Positions 8,990 through 17,843 are shown, counted from the stretch's first letter. The stretch is DNA of 64,000 bases from Glaesserella sp041817755 (GCF_041817755.1 NZ_JBGYBX010000056.1:1-64000), one strand, 5' to 3'. Program-made: numbers and translations. The notes: generated by a model from the sequence alone, not told the origin.

Positions 8990-10108
8990 TTACAATGGTG
9001 AGATAACATAAGCAACACTACGACCGCCTTTTTCCGTTCTTTGTAAAATACCTTTGTCAACCAAGTCATTAATATCTCGAAGGGCGGTATCTCTAGAGAC
9101 TTTGGTTAAACTTGCCCATTTTTGATTAGTAAGATGGCCTTCAAAATGATCTAATAATCTGTTCAGTACCTTACGTTGTCGCTCATTGAGCTCAATGGTT
9201 CGCCATGCTTGCCAATAACGATTTTTTACCAGAACTTTATCTAAGGTTTTATGGGAAGATTTTATCGCCTCGATGATCATTTGTAAAAACCAACTCAGCC
9301 AAGCGGTCAGATCACAGAGCCCTTTTTGTGTATCTTCTAACATTTCATAATAGGATGAACGATGCTGTTGAATCTGTGCGGATAAACTATAAAAACGTTG
9401 GCGGCTACTATCGGCTTTTGCTAATTGCATATCTGCAATGGCTCTTGCAATGCGTCCATTACCATCTTCAAAAGGATGTAGCGTTAAAAACCAAAGATGT
9501 GCAATCGCTGCTTTTAAGAAAGGATCGAGAGGTTGTTCTTGGTTAATCCAGTTTAGGAAACGGGTTATTTCCGTTTCTAAACATTCGGCTGGGGGGGCTT
9601 GAAAATGAACTTTTTCCTTTCCATAGCTTCCGTATACGACTTGCATCACTCCCTCACCATCATCTCTAAATTGCCCTACGCAAATTTTTCTGATACCGCT
9701 GTAACCTGTTGGGAAAAGTGCCGCATGCCAACCAAATAGACGAGTTTTATTTAATGGCTCCTGATAGGAAGTGACGGCATCAAGTAACATTTCTACGACA
9801 CCTTCCACATGGCGATCTGCTGGGGGTAAAGCTCCGCTCTCTATACCTAAACGTTTTGCCAAAGATGAACGAACTGATTGTACATTAAGTATTTCGCCTT
9901 CTATTTCGCTGCTTTTTACAATACTTTCAGTTAAAAATTGCAGATTGGTTTGCTCACGCTCTAACATACCTAGATCTAACATTCTGCCAAGTAATAATCC
10001 TTGTTGATAATGAGCTTCTGTCAGTAAAGGGGAAAGTGTGTGAAGATCAAACCGCCAGTTCGTCCAATCAGGCTGCTGCCAAATGTAAGTGTAGTTTAAG
10101 TGATTCAT
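8990..10108 (-). CDS. Fic family protein with C-terminal winged helix
   Basis: A 372-aa Fic protein, a family that usually transfers AMP to hydroxyl groups of target proteins. The catalytic motif HPFEDGNGRIAR is complete at residues 211-222. An inhibitory-helix motif S-x3-E-G (S66, E70, G71) lies N-terminal, which is the class II arrangement, so the enzyme should be self-inhibited. The first 80 residues (WQQPDWTNWRFD) resemble the DUF4172-type N-terminal domain, and the last 70 residues look like a winged helix-turn-helix (TKVSRDTALRDINDLVDKG). ATG at 10108 is preferred to the longer frame because it matches the family start; AAGG lies 10 nt upstream. No antitoxin gene is adjacent, and its target is unknown. 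Confidence 0.85.
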   Translation of the reverse strand: MNHLNYTYIWQQPDWTNWRFDLHTLSPLLTEAHYQQGLLLGRMLDLGMLEREQTNLQFLTESIVKSSEIEGEILNVQSVRSSLAKRLGIESGALPPADRHVEGVVEMLLDAVTSYQEPLNKTRLFGWHAALFPTGYSGIRKICVGQFRDDGEGVMQVVYGSYGKEKVHFQAPPAECLETEITRFLNWINQEQPLDPFLKAAIAHLWFLTLHPFEDGNGRIARAIADMQLAKADSSRQRFYSLSAQIQQHRSSYYEMLEDTQKGLCDLTAWLSWFLQMIIEAIKSSHKTLDKVLVKNRYWQAWRTIELNERQRKVLNRLLDHFEGHLTNQKWASLTKVSRDTALRDINDLVDKGILQRTEKGGRSVAYVISPL

Positions 10109-10132
10109 CAGGCGATTACCTTGCTTATTTGC

Positions 10133-10168
10133 CTTAAAAATTAAGGCGAATAATAGCATTATTCGCCT
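10133..10168 (-). terminator. Intrinsic terminator after uvrC
   Basis: A perfect 11-bp stem AGGCGAATAAT/ATTATTCGCCT (10144-10154 with 10158-10168, 3-nt loop) follows the uvrC stop. On the minus strand it is followed by TAATTTTTAA. Confidence 0.7.
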
Positions 10169-10180
10169 GATGGGTGCAAT

Positions 10181-12016
10181 TTAACCATTATGTAATGTAT
10201 CAAAAATCGTTTCCGCAAGGGAAGCGGAAATCCCCGGTACAGACTGAATTTCTTCTAAAGTCGCGGCTTTCACCCCTTGCATACCGCCAAGATATTTCAG
10301 CAAGGCTTGGCGGCGTTTGGCTCCAACGCCGGCGATTGACTCTAAACCGCTTTCGGTAAAGGCTTTTTGCCGTTTTTTACGGTGTCCGCTAATGGCGTGG
10401 TTATGGGATTCATCACGGATATGCTGAATTAAATGTAACGCAGGGCTGTCAGGCGGTAAGTGGATTTCCTTGTCCCATTTGCTGATCAGTAAGGTTTCTA
10501 ACCCTGCTTTACGTTCTACGCCTTTTGCCACACCGATAAGTAACGGTTTGGATTTATCCCATTCCACCTTGAGATTGGCAAAGGTGTCTAACGCTCGGTT
10601 TAACTGCCCTTTTCCGCCGTCAATAAAGATAATATCGGGGATTTTTTCAGGCGGAAGCGGTTTATCGTAACGTTTGAGCAGGGCTTGTTCCATTGCGGCA
10701 TAATCATCGCCCCCTGTAATCCCTTCAATATTGAAACGGCGATAGTCGGATTTTAGCGGTCCGTTTTCATCAAATACTACACAAGAAGCGACCGTTTGTT
10801 CGCCCATCGTGTGACTGATGTCAAAACATTCCATTCTTGCAATTTTTGGTAAAGAAAGCACCGCTTGTAAGGCTTCATAACGGGTTTGAATACGAGCATC
10901 TTGCTTGAGTTGTAAGGTCAATGCTGCCATTGCATTCGTTTTGGCAAGCGCAAGATAACGGCTTTTTTCACCACGCACCTTATCGGTAATACTCACTTTA
11001 TGCCCTGCTTGTTCCGACAATACCTTTTCTAAGGCTTCCACTTCGCTCACAGGGTGATCGATAATGATTTGGTGCGGAATGGTGCGATGTTGGTTCATCT
11101 GCAAATAAAACTGCCCGATAAAAGTGTCGCTCAATTCGGCAAGTTCCGTATGGTTCGGTACTTTGGGGAAGTAGCTTCGACTACCTAACACTTTTCCTTG
11201 TCGCACAAACAGAATATGTACGCAAGCAATACCGTGTTGATAGGCAATCGAAATAATATCGAGATCGTCCAAACGTTCGTTCGAGACAAATTGCTTTTCA
11301 GTGACCGCTCGCACCTGCTGAATTTGATCTCGAAAACGGGCAGCCGCTTCAAAATCCAACTCTTCCGCAGCCTTTTCCATTTTATTGATCAAATGTTCGA
11401 TCACTTGCTGATCTTTTCCTTGTAAGAACAAGCGGACATATTCCACCTGTTGATCGTATTCTTGTTGGGAATAAACCCCTTCAACGCAAGGGGCAAGGCA
11501 ACGCCCGATTTGATATTGTAAACAAGGACGAGAACGATTTTTGTAGTAGCTGTCTTCACATTGGCGGATCGGAAACAGTTTTTGTAGCAGATTTAAGGTT
11601 TCTCGCACCGCCCCAGCATTTGGGTAAGGTCCAAAATATTCCCCTGCAATTTTTTTGCTCCCCCGAAAACTGGCTAAACGTGGGTGTTGGTGTTGGGTGA
11701 GCAAAATATAAGGGTAAGATTTATCATCACGAAGCAATACATTATATTTTGGCTGATTTTCCTTAATGTAATTATGTTCCAATAGTAAGGCTTCGGTTTC
11801 CGAATGGGTAATGGTGGTATCAATATGAGCAATTTGCGACACCAAGGCTTCGGTTTTTCGGCTGGCAAGATTGCTACGAAAATAGCTGGACAGGCGTTTT
11901 TTTAAATCTTTTGCTTTGCCGACATAGATAATCGTGCCCTTCTCGTCATACATACGATAAACACCGGGGTTATGTGGTGTATCGGCAAGAAATTGTTTGG
12001 AATCGAATTTTGACAT
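10181..12016 (-). CDS. uvrC: Excinuclease ABC subunit C
   Basis: UvrC makes both incisions in nucleotide excision repair after UvrAB marks a lesion. The protein is 611 aa, close to E. coli UvrC. It has the N-terminal GIY-YIG nuclease domain (GVYRMYDEKGTIIYVGKAKD, from residue 18), a cysteine cluster, a UVR motif in the middle (MEKAAEELDFEAAARFRDQI), an RNase H-like domain (ECFDISHTMGE, IFIDGGKGQLNRA) and a C-terminal helix-hairpin-helix pair (GVGAKRRQALLKYLGG). An in-frame ATG also exists at 12025, but the family start fits MSKFDSKQFL at 12016. The leader upstream is a dispersed repeat, which supplies the purine-rich ribosome site. Confidence 0.95.
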   Translation of the reverse strand: MSKFDSKQFLADTPHNPGVYRMYDEKGTIIYVGKAKDLKKRLSSYFRSNLASRKTEALVSQIAHIDTTITHSETEALLLEHNYIKENQPKYNVLLRDDKSYPYILLTQHQHPRLASFRGSKKIAGEYFGPYPNAGAVRETLNLLQKLFPIRQCEDSYYKNRSRPCLQYQIGRCLAPCVEGVYSQQEYDQQVEYVRLFLQGKDQQVIEHLINKMEKAAEELDFEAAARFRDQIQQVRAVTEKQFVSNERLDDLDIISIAYQHGIACVHILFVRQGKVLGSRSYFPKVPNHTELAELSDTFIGQFYLQMNQHRTIPHQIIIDHPVSEVEALEKVLSEQAGHKVSITDKVRGEKSRYLALAKTNAMAALTLQLKQDARIQTRYEALQAVLSLPKIARMECFDISHTMGEQTVASCVVFDENGPLKSDYRRFNIEGITGGDDYAAMEQALLKRYDKPLPPEKIPDIIFIDGGKGQLNRALDTFANLKVEWDKSKPLLIGVAKGVERKAGLETLLISKWDKEIHLPPDSPALHLIQHIRDESHNHAISGHRKKRQKAFTESGLESIAGVGAKRRQALLKYLGGMQGVKAATLEEIQSVPGISASLAETIFDTLHNG

Positions 12017-12027
12017 AATCAACATTT

Positions 12028-12060
12028 CCCCCTTTGAAAAAGGGGGAGTAAGGGGGATTT
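12028..12060. repeat. Copy of hairpin repeat (CCCCTTT-AAAGGGG-GTAAGGGGGATTT)
   Basis: A short stem CCCCCTTT/AAAGGGGG followed by AGTAAGGGGGATTT lies between pgsA and uvrC, overlapping the pgsA stop codon. The same layout (stem, then TTAGGGGAGATTT) occurs at 17844-17878, and the stem alone at 49624-49645. Confidence 0.6.
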
Positions 12061-12607
12061 AAGATTTTAATAAGCTGCCTTTAGATGCTTTCAAATATTG
12101 CAACATCGACCAAATGGTTAAAATCGCAGCGATATAAAGCAAGGCAAACGCAGTATATTCCATCCACGGTGCTTGTCGCCATAACAAACCGCCCAACGCC
12201 AACATCTGTGCAGTGGTTTTCACTTTCCCCCAAATAGACACCGCAACACTTGCACGTTCACCTAACTCAGCCATCCATTCACGCAACGCCGAAATAATAA
12301 TTTCACGCGCAATCATGATGCCTGCCGGAATACTGATCCACCAAGTATGGTAATATTCGACCACAGACACCAATGCAATCGCAACTAAGACTTTATCTGC
12401 CACAGGATCTAAAAATGCCCCTAGGCGGGTAGTTTGGTTTAATTTTCTGGCAAGAAAACCATCAAACCAATCCGTAATGGACGCAATAAAAAAAATGAAG
12501 GTCGTAATTTCGGGAGAATATTGAATCGGTAAGTAAAACGACACGATAAAGAGCGGAATGAGCGCAACTCTGAATAGCGTCAAATAAGTGGGGATATTGA
12601 GTTTCAT
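12059..12607 (-). CDS. pgsA: CDP-diacylglycerol-glycerol-3-phosphate 3-phosphatidyltransferase
   Basis: PgsA makes phosphatidylglycerophosphate, the committed step to phosphatidylglycerol and cardiolipin, in the inner membrane. The 182-aa protein has the CDP-alcohol phosphotransferase signature DG-x2-AR-x8-G-x3-D-x3-D around residues 50-75 (starting DWFDGFLARK, ending DPVADK) and about four membrane helices. The start is taken at ATG 12607 (MKLNIPTYLTLFRV), matching the family; the longer frame upstream has no such match. It lies directly upstream of uvrC, a pairing also seen in enterobacteria. Confidence 0.94.
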   Translation of the reverse strand: MKLNIPTYLTLFRVALIPLFIVSFYLPIQYSPEITTFIFFIASITDWFDGFLARKLNQTTRLGAFLDPVADKVLVAIALVSVVEYYHTWWISIPAGIMIAREIIISALREWMAELGERASVAVSIWGKVKTTAQMLALGGLLWRQAPWMEYTAFALLYIAAILTIWSMLQYLKASKGSLLKS

Positions 12608-12671
12608 TTTGTACGTCTGCTGAAGGAAAACCTGAGCGCATTTTATTAAATGCCGATTGAATAAGAAAGAG

Positions 12672-12729
12672 ACAAGCGGTCGGATCCAAAGAATTTTTTG
12701 CAAAATTTTTTCCTAAACCGACCGCTTGT
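12672..12729. terminator. Inverted uptake-signal pair acting as terminator
   Basis: ACAAGCGGTCGG (12672-12683) and its exact reverse complement CCGACCGCTTGT (12718-12729) face each other, with TTTTTTGCAAAA-like sequence in the loop. Each arm holds a DNA-uptake signal core. It lies between the lipoprotein gene at 12743 and pgsA, so it probably ends transcription of the former. Confidence 0.6.
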
Positions 12730-12742
12730 TATGTGAGCTCAA

Positions 12743-13267
12743 TTATTTCTTCGCTTTTTTCGCATCTTGCTCAACTTGTTTCACGCATAAATGCAAAATC
12801 TGCTCCGCGCCGTCACTGATGTATTTATCATCACGTACCTTGCCTTTTTGTAAATCCAGCATAGCATCGTGAATACCTTGCGTGATACTGACGGAATGCA
12901 CAAAAGACCAACAAGACGGGCTTAAGCGGTTGGCGTTCGCTTGTAATTCCGCCGCATAAAGTACGCCGCTGTAATAAGCGTAAACATCATGATCCAACAT
13001 CCGATTCAACAAGCTTGCCCGAATTTGTTCAATCGGTAAATTCACTTTCTTATTAAACCAGTCGTCCACACCGTGCATAAAAGAATCGATGTCATAGCTT
13101 TCATTTACTCTGTCTAAATAAGTTTGCGCTGTGGCACCATATCCGATAGCATAGGATTTTTGATCGACTTCAGCATCCGGAATACGCTTCCAGCCGCCTT
13201 TGCTGCTACAAGATGCAATAACAAATAATGCGGAAACGATAAAAAGAGATTTTAGTAACGATTTCAT
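12743..13267 (-). CDS. Uncharacterised lipoprotein
   Basis: A 174-aa protein with a signal peptide ending in the lipobox VIASC, so Cys20 should be lipidated after cleavage. I do not recognise a named family. Residues 38-90 (SYAIGYGATAQTYLDRVNE... DDWFNKKVNLPIEQI) are weakly reminiscent of the N-terminal dimerisation domain of FkpA/Mip-type FKBP proteins, but no peptidyl-prolyl isomerase domain follows. Two further cysteines (PSCW, LHLC) could form a periplasmic disulfide. It is divergent from thyA and followed by an uptake-signal hairpin. Start is ATG at 13267, with AGGAG in the leader. Confidence 0.75.
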   Translation of the reverse strand: MKSLLKSLFIVSALFVIASCSSKGGWKRIPDAEVDQKSYAIGYGATAQTYLDRVNESYDIDSFMHGVDDWFNKKVNLPIEQIRASLLNRMLDHDVYAYYSGVLYAAELQANANRLSPSCWSFVHSVSITQGIHDAMLDLQKGKVRDDKYISDGAEQILHLCVKQVEQDAKKAKK

Positions 13268-13357
13268 GATGTACTCCTTCTTTCTCTTCGTGATAAAAAT
13301 TTAGTACAATTTTATCAAATAACGCACTAAATTACTTCAAACATTTTAAGGATCACC

Positions 13358-14209
13358 ATGAAACAATATCTTAATCTATGTCAACGTATTGTCGAACAAG
13401 GAAAATGGATCGAAAACGAACGCACTGGTAAGCGTTGTTTGACCGTGATTAACGCCGATTTAACCTACGATGTGGCAAAGGGTGAATTTCCCCTTGTGAC
13501 TACACGCAAAAGTTTTTGGAAAGCGGCGATTGCGGAATTACTTGGTTATATCCGTGGTTATGATAATGCTGCGGATTTCCGTCAGCTTGGTACAAAATCG
13601 TGGGATGCAAATGCCAATGAAAATGCGGCTTGGCTGGCGAATCCACATCGCAAAGGCGAAGATGATATGGGACTGGTTTATGGTGCGGTCGGACGAAACT
13701 TCCCGAAAGTTGGCGGTGGTAGCGTCGATTTATTGCGTCAAATCGTTGATGATCTGAAACGTGGTGTCGATAATCGTGGTGAGATTTATACTTTCTATCA
13801 CCCTGGGGCTTTCCATTTAGGCTGCCTACGCCCGTGTTTACACAGTCATCATTTTTCATTGCTGGACGGCACGCTTTATTTGAACAGTACACAACGTTCT
13901 GCCGATGTGCCACTCGGTTTAAACTGGAATATGATCCAATGTTACACTTTTCTTGCGTTAATGGCACAAATTACAGGACACCAAGCAGGACAAGCGTTCC
14001 ATAAAATTGTGAATGCGCATATTTATGAAGATCAGCTGGAATTGATGCGAGATGTGCAACTAAAACGTACTCCGTTTAAAGCCCCGACACTCAAAATCAA
14101 TCCGGATATTAAATCTCTAGAAGATTTGGAAACTTGGGTGACATTGGCGGATTTTGAAGTCGAAGGCTACGAATTTCATCCAAGTATTCAATATCCTTTC
14201 TCAGTATAA
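13358..14209 (+). CDS. thyA: Thymidylate synthase
   Basis: ThyA methylates dUMP to dTMP using methylenetetrahydrofolate, in the cytosol. The 283-aa length is that of the Haemophilus-type enzyme, longer than the 264 aa of E. coli. The catalytic cysteine is Cys160 in RPCLHSHHF; the phosphate-binding QRSADVPLG and the folate/dUMP-binding segment NWNMIQCY follow. The usual PCHAFFQF motif is replaced by PCLHSHHF and N-I-A-Q-Y by NMIQCY, as in this subfamily. AAGGATCACC precedes the ATG. It is followed by a strong terminator. Confidence 0.95.
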   Translation: MKQYLNLCQRIVEQGKWIENERTGKRCLTVINADLTYDVAKGEFPLVTTRKSFWKAAIAELLGYIRGYDNAADFRQLGTKSWDANANENAAWLANPHRKGEDDMGLVYGAVGRNFPKVGGGSVDLLRQIVDDLKRGVDNRGEIYTFYHPGAFHLGCLRPCLHSHHFSLLDGTLYLNSTQRSADVPLGLNWNMIQCYTFLALMAQITGHQAGQAFHKIVNAHIYEDQLELMRDVQLKRTPFKAPTLKINPDIKSLEDLETWVTLADFEVEGYEFHPSIQYPFSV

Positions 14210-14216
14210 TTCACTC

Positions 14217-14246
14217 GGGGCAAATCGTAATTTGCCCCTTTCTTTT
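14217..14246 (+). terminator. Intrinsic terminator after thyA
   Basis: The 9-bp stem GGGGCAAAT/ATTTGCCCC (14217-14225 with 14230-14238) is followed by TTTCTTTT, 8 bp beyond the thyA stop. An uptake-signal core lies directly after it. Confidence 0.8.
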
Positions 14247-14368
14247 ACTGCAAGCGGTCTATTTTTTCACTTTTTTTGCAAAATTGTTAATATCCCACTA
14301 TTTTTTTATGGAATTTATGGCACAATACACGCCTTTTTAAAAACCATTATTATTTTAAGGATATAACA

Positions 14369-15952
14369 ATGAAAAAATTCCTCACCCCATTTTTAGTCGG
14401 CGGCATTGTCGCCCTTGCAGTACATTACTTTCAAGCTGATAAAGCGACTGCTGCTGAAACGGCAAAACCTACCGAACCTGTCACTCAAGCAAAGCAAAAT
14501 GAGGAATTAACTCTTGCAACCGTTGTTGCCCCTTGGGAAATCAATAGCCTTGATCCGAACCAGACAGGGGTGATTTTTCAACGTATGAATTTAGCGGAAA
14601 CCTTAGTGGAAGCGAATTTACAAGGGGAACTCGTTGCAGGGTTGGCGACAGAATGGAATAGCAATGATGATGCAACCCTTTGGACCTTTAAACTCCGTCC
14701 GAATGTCACTTTCCACAATGGGCAACCTTTGACGGCACAAGCGGTGGCAAACAGCTTAAATATTGCATTGGCTAAACCGGGAATGTTGCAAAAAGCCTTT
14801 ATTAAAGATATTCAAGCGGTCAGCCCGACAGAAATTCAAATTGGTTTAACCAAATCTTTTGTGCCGTTTCCATCTTTTTTAACACACTACACTGCGATTA
14901 TTCTTGCCCCTGAAAGTTATAACGACAAAGGGGAAGTGACCCAAGTGATCGGCACGGGGGCGTTTAAAGCGACCAAAATTGAAGCACCACAAAAATTGGA
15001 AGCGGTACGTTTTGAGCAGTATTGGGGCAATAAGCCGAAACTGGCTCAAGCGAACTACCTTGCAAGTAGCCGTAGTGAAACCCGAATGTTAATGGCACAA
15101 AGCGATAAATCTGCGTTGGTGTTTAACCTTGATACCGCCAGTGTTGAGCGTTTGAAAACCGATCCGAATTTGAATTTAACCAGTGTATCTATTGCTCGTA
15201 CAATTCAGCTTAAAATGGACGTGGCAAAACCGTTCTTTAATGATTTAGCGGTGCGTAAAGCCTTAAGTGAAGCAATTGATCGTAAAGCGATTGCGGAATA
15301 TGTGTTAAAAATCGAAGGGGGCGAAGCGGATCAAATTCTGCCGAAAGCCTTTGCGGAATGGCGAATTGATACAACAACGGCAAAACCTGATCTTGCAAAA
15401 ATCAAAGCAGATCTGACCGCTCGTGGTTATGAATTTAATAGCGAAGGTAAGCTGACCAAAGACGGCAAACCGTTTAGTTTCACCTTACGCACTTTCTCTG
15501 ATCGCCCTGAATTGCCGATGATTGCGACGATTTTGCAAGCCCAGTGGAAACAGATTGGCGTTGATGTGAATGTGTCCGTCGGTAACTTCAGTGAAATCCC
15601 TGCCGGACATCAAGACGGCAGTTTAGAGATGGCTCTTTATGCGTTAAATTATGGCAAAACCTTAGATCCTTTTGGCGTGATCGTGCAGGATTATGCCAAA
15701 ACAGGAAGCGATTGGGGTGTGATGAATTGGCAAAATGCGACATTAGACAATGCCTTAACCCAGCTTGAAACAGAACGTGATCCGCAAAAAGCGAAAGCGT
15801 TAAAACAAACCGTGAGTCAAATTATCCACGATGAACTGCCGATTATTCCTGTGGTGTACTATCAACAAAATGTGGTGGCACATAAAGACGTGAAAAATGT
15901 GACACTAGATCCTTTTGAAAGACGCTTCTTTTTGGAATTGTTGAGTAAGTAG
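14369..15952 (+). CDS. ABC transporter substrate-binding protein (peptide/nickel family 5)
   Basis: A 527-aa periplasmic binding protein of the DppA/NikA/OppA family (SBP family 5), delivering ligand to the permeases encoded downstream. The N-terminus (MKKFLTPFLVGGIVALAVHY) is a signal peptide, probably cleaved near ATAA-E; there is no lipobox. Family hallmarks include LAETLVEANLQGELVAGLATEWN and WTFKLRPNVTFHNGQPLTA. Substrate cannot be read from the sequence: nickel, small peptides or opine-like chelates are all possible. AAGGATATAACA precedes the ATG. A 27-bp inverted repeat separates it from the permease genes, which could let this protein be made in excess. Confidence 0.88.
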   Translation: MKKFLTPFLVGGIVALAVHYFQADKATAAETAKPTEPVTQAKQNEELTLATVVAPWEINSLDPNQTGVIFQRMNLAETLVEANLQGELVAGLATEWNSNDDATLWTFKLRPNVTFHNGQPLTAQAVANSLNIALAKPGMLQKAFIKDIQAVSPTEIQIGLTKSFVPFPSFLTHYTAIILAPESYNDKGEVTQVIGTGAFKATKIEAPQKLEAVRFEQYWGNKPKLAQANYLASSRSETRMLMAQSDKSALVFNLDTASVERLKTDPNLNLTSVSIARTIQLKMDVAKPFFNDLAVRKALSEAIDRKAIAEYVLKIEGGEADQILPKAFAEWRIDTTTAKPDLAKIKADLTARGYEFNSEGKLTKDGKPFSFTLRTFSDRPELPMIATILQAQWKQIGVDVNVSVGNFSEIPAGHQDGSLEMALYALNYGKTLDPFGVIVQDYAKTGSDWGVMNWQNATLDNALTQLETERDPQKAKALKQTVSQIIHDELPIIPVVYYQQNVVAHKDVKNVTLDPFERRFFLELLSK

Positions 15953-15977
15953 ATAGTTGGTCTCGGGTTTATCTTGC

Positions 15978-16073
15978 TGCTGGCGCGAGCGTCTCGCTCG
16001 TGCCAACTTACAAGCGCTCCGATTTTAATAAAATTTTGCAAATTGAGGCACGAGCGAGACGCTCGCGCCAGCA
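15978..16073. repeat. Perfect 27-bp inverted repeat between binding protein and permease genes
   Basis: The arms at 15978-16004 and 16047-16073 are exact reverse complements (beginning TGCTGGCGCGAGCGTCTCGC), separated by 42 nt. The loop carries a degenerate uptake signal (ACAAGCGCTCCG...TTTTGCAAA). The arms are GC-rich and unlike the flanks. It could be a processing/attenuation hairpin that lowers expression of the permeases relative to the binding protein, or a dispersed repeat. Confidence 0.85.
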
Positions 16074-16110
16074 AAATATCAATGAATACCATAATATAAA
16101 AAGGATCCCC

Positions 16111-17055
16111 GTGCTTTCTATTTTATTCAGACGACTATCCCAAATCCTGTTGGTGATTTGGTCGGTCGGGACTTTGACTTTTATTTTAACTCGGCAGCTG
16201 TCGGGCGATATGGCATATCGTATTGCGGCAAGTCGCTATGGTTATGATCAAACCGATGCTGCTGCAGCAGAAATGGTGCGAGCAGAACTTGGGTTGGATC
16301 AACCTTGGTGGCAAACCTACGGCAGTTGGTTAGCGGATTTAGTGCAGTTTAACTTAGGTAAATCGTTAGTCACAGGCGACAGCGTTTGGCACGAAATTGA
16401 ACATCAATTCGGGCATACTTTTAGTCTCGCCGTGATAGCCTTACTGTTAGCCTTGCTGATCGGCCCCACCTTAGGCGTATTGTCGGCGCGTAAACCAAAC
16501 GGCGTATTTGACCGCTTGACCTTAGTCTTAAGCAGTCTATTCCGTGCCGTGCCGGCTTTTATCATTGCGATTGGGTTGATTACGCTCTTTTCTGTTCAGT
16601 TGAAATGGCTACCTGCAGGCGGATACGGCACGGCATTGCATTTTGTCTTGCCTGCACTTACTTTGGCGATAGGGTTAAGTGCCGTTTCGGTGCGTGTGAC
16701 ACGTCAAGCGATGGTGCAGGTGATGCAATCCGATTACTATCAATTTGCTCAACTCAAAGGTTTAAGTCGTTGGCAGACCTTTGTGCGACACGGGATCCCG
16801 AATATCGCCGTGCCGGTGATTGCTTATCATAGTGTACAACTGGTTTACCTGGTTGAAGGAGTGGTGATTGTCGAAAGCCTTTTTGCTTGGCCGGGAAGCG
16901 GACACGCCTTAGTTCACGCCATCATTGCACGAGATGTGCCGATGATACAAGGTACGGCATTAGTGATGGGGGGATTATTTGTGGTACTCAATATGCTCGC
17001 CGATCTACTTAATGCGTGGATTGATCCGCGTATTCGTGAAGGGGGAACAGTATGA
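16111..17055 (+). CDS. ABC transporter permease (DppB/NikB type)
   Basis: A 314-aa inner-membrane permease with six predicted helices. The N-terminal helix followed by a periplasmic loop (MAYRIAASRYGYDQTDAAAAEM... LGLDQPWWQTYGSWLADLVQFNLGKS) is typical of DppB/NikB proteins. The EAA-like coupling loop appears as LKGLSRWQTFVRHGIPN, which contacts the ATPase. The start is GTG at 16111, because AAGGA is 5 nt upstream and the family's N-terminal helix begins there; the frame upstream is open only because it runs through the inverted repeat. It overlaps the next permease by 4 nt (ATGA). Confidence 0.9.
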   Translation: MLSILFRRLSQILLVIWSVGTLTFILTRQLSGDMAYRIAASRYGYDQTDAAAAEMVRAELGLDQPWWQTYGSWLADLVQFNLGKSLVTGDSVWHEIEHQFGHTFSLAVIALLLALLIGPTLGVLSARKPNGVFDRLTLVLSSLFRAVPAFIIAIGLITLFSVQLKWLPAGGYGTALHFVLPALTLAIGLSAVSVRVTRQAMVQVMQSDYYQFAQLKGLSRWQTFVRHGIPNIAVPVIAYHSVQLVYLVEGVVIVESLFAWPGSGHALVHAIIARDVPMIQGTALVMGGLFVVLNMLADLLNAWIDPRIREGGTV

Positions 17056-17834
17056 AATTAACCGTTGGACAACGTTGCGGAGCCTTGTTACTGCTACTGT
17101 TACTCGCCACTGCATTTTTACAGCCTTATTTCTACCCGATGGATATTGGTTTTCAAGATCTCAGCAATATGTTGGCAAGCCCTGACGCAGAAAGTTGGTT
17201 TGGCACCGATCATTTAGGGCGAGATATGTTTGCCCGTCTTGCCTCTGCCATTCGCCTTTCATTCGGTTTATCGCTGTTTAGCGTCGCTTGTGCATTGGTG
17301 GCAGGCTTGTTATTCGGTATTCTGGCTGGATTATTCGGTGGTTGGTTAGATCGCCTGTTTAGCTTTATCTGCGATTTGGTGATGGCATTACCGGGTTTAT
17401 TGCTGATTTTGTTGTTTGCTTCGCTTTCCCCTGGTTCATTTTGGACACTCTATTTAGGCATTGCCTTAGTGATTTGGGTTGAATTTTTCCGTGTTATTAG
17501 GGCGATCACCAGTACCCTTGCCTCCAGCTCAGAACTGCAATCTTCTCGTTTGATGGGAATGCCTTGGTTTTATTGCATTAAACGTCACCTATTTCCCCGT
17601 TTATTGCCGATGGTTGCCACATTAACCGCATTTTCAATCGGCAATGCGATTTTAGCCCTTGCAACACTCGGCTTTGTCAGCGTGGGATTGCGACCGCCTA
17701 CGGCTGAATTAGGGCTGATGATGACGGAGCTGTTCCCCTATTACTATCAAGCCCCACTGATTTTCCTGCAACCTGTGATTGCTGTGTTCCTATTGGTATT
17801 TAGCTTGCAGTTGTTGGCGGGGAAGGTGAAGTAA
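17052..17834 (+). CDS. ABC transporter permease (DppC/NikC type)
   Basis: The partner permease, 260 aa, with about five or six helices. It shows the DppC/NikC hallmarks WFGTDHLGRDMFARLASAIRLS near residue 45 and the coupling loop SSRLMGMPWFYCIKRHLFPR, plus the C-terminal ATLGFVSVGLRPPTAELG. It is somewhat short for the family but has no obvious internal gap. The ATG overlaps the stop of the first permease, so the two are translationally coupled. The gene for the ATPase follows after a 162-bp repeat element. Confidence 0.9.
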   Translation: MKLTVGQRCGALLLLLLLATAFLQPYFYPMDIGFQDLSNMLASPDAESWFGTDHLGRDMFARLASAIRLSFGLSLFSVACALVAGLLFGILAGLFGGWLDRLFSFICDLVMALPGLLLILLFASLSPGSFWTLYLGIALVIWVEFFRVIRAITSTLASSSELQSSRLMGMPWFYCIKRHLFPRLLPMVATLTAFSIGNAILALATLGFVSVGLRPPTAELGLMMTELFPYYYQAPLIFLQPVIAVFLLVFSLQLLAGKVK

Positions 17835-17843
17835 GGAAGTGTT

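Noticed and set aside
15862..16110. Coding frames through the 27-bp inverted repeat
   Set aside because: They use the repeat arms as codons; the permease starts at GTG 16111 with a clear ribosome site.
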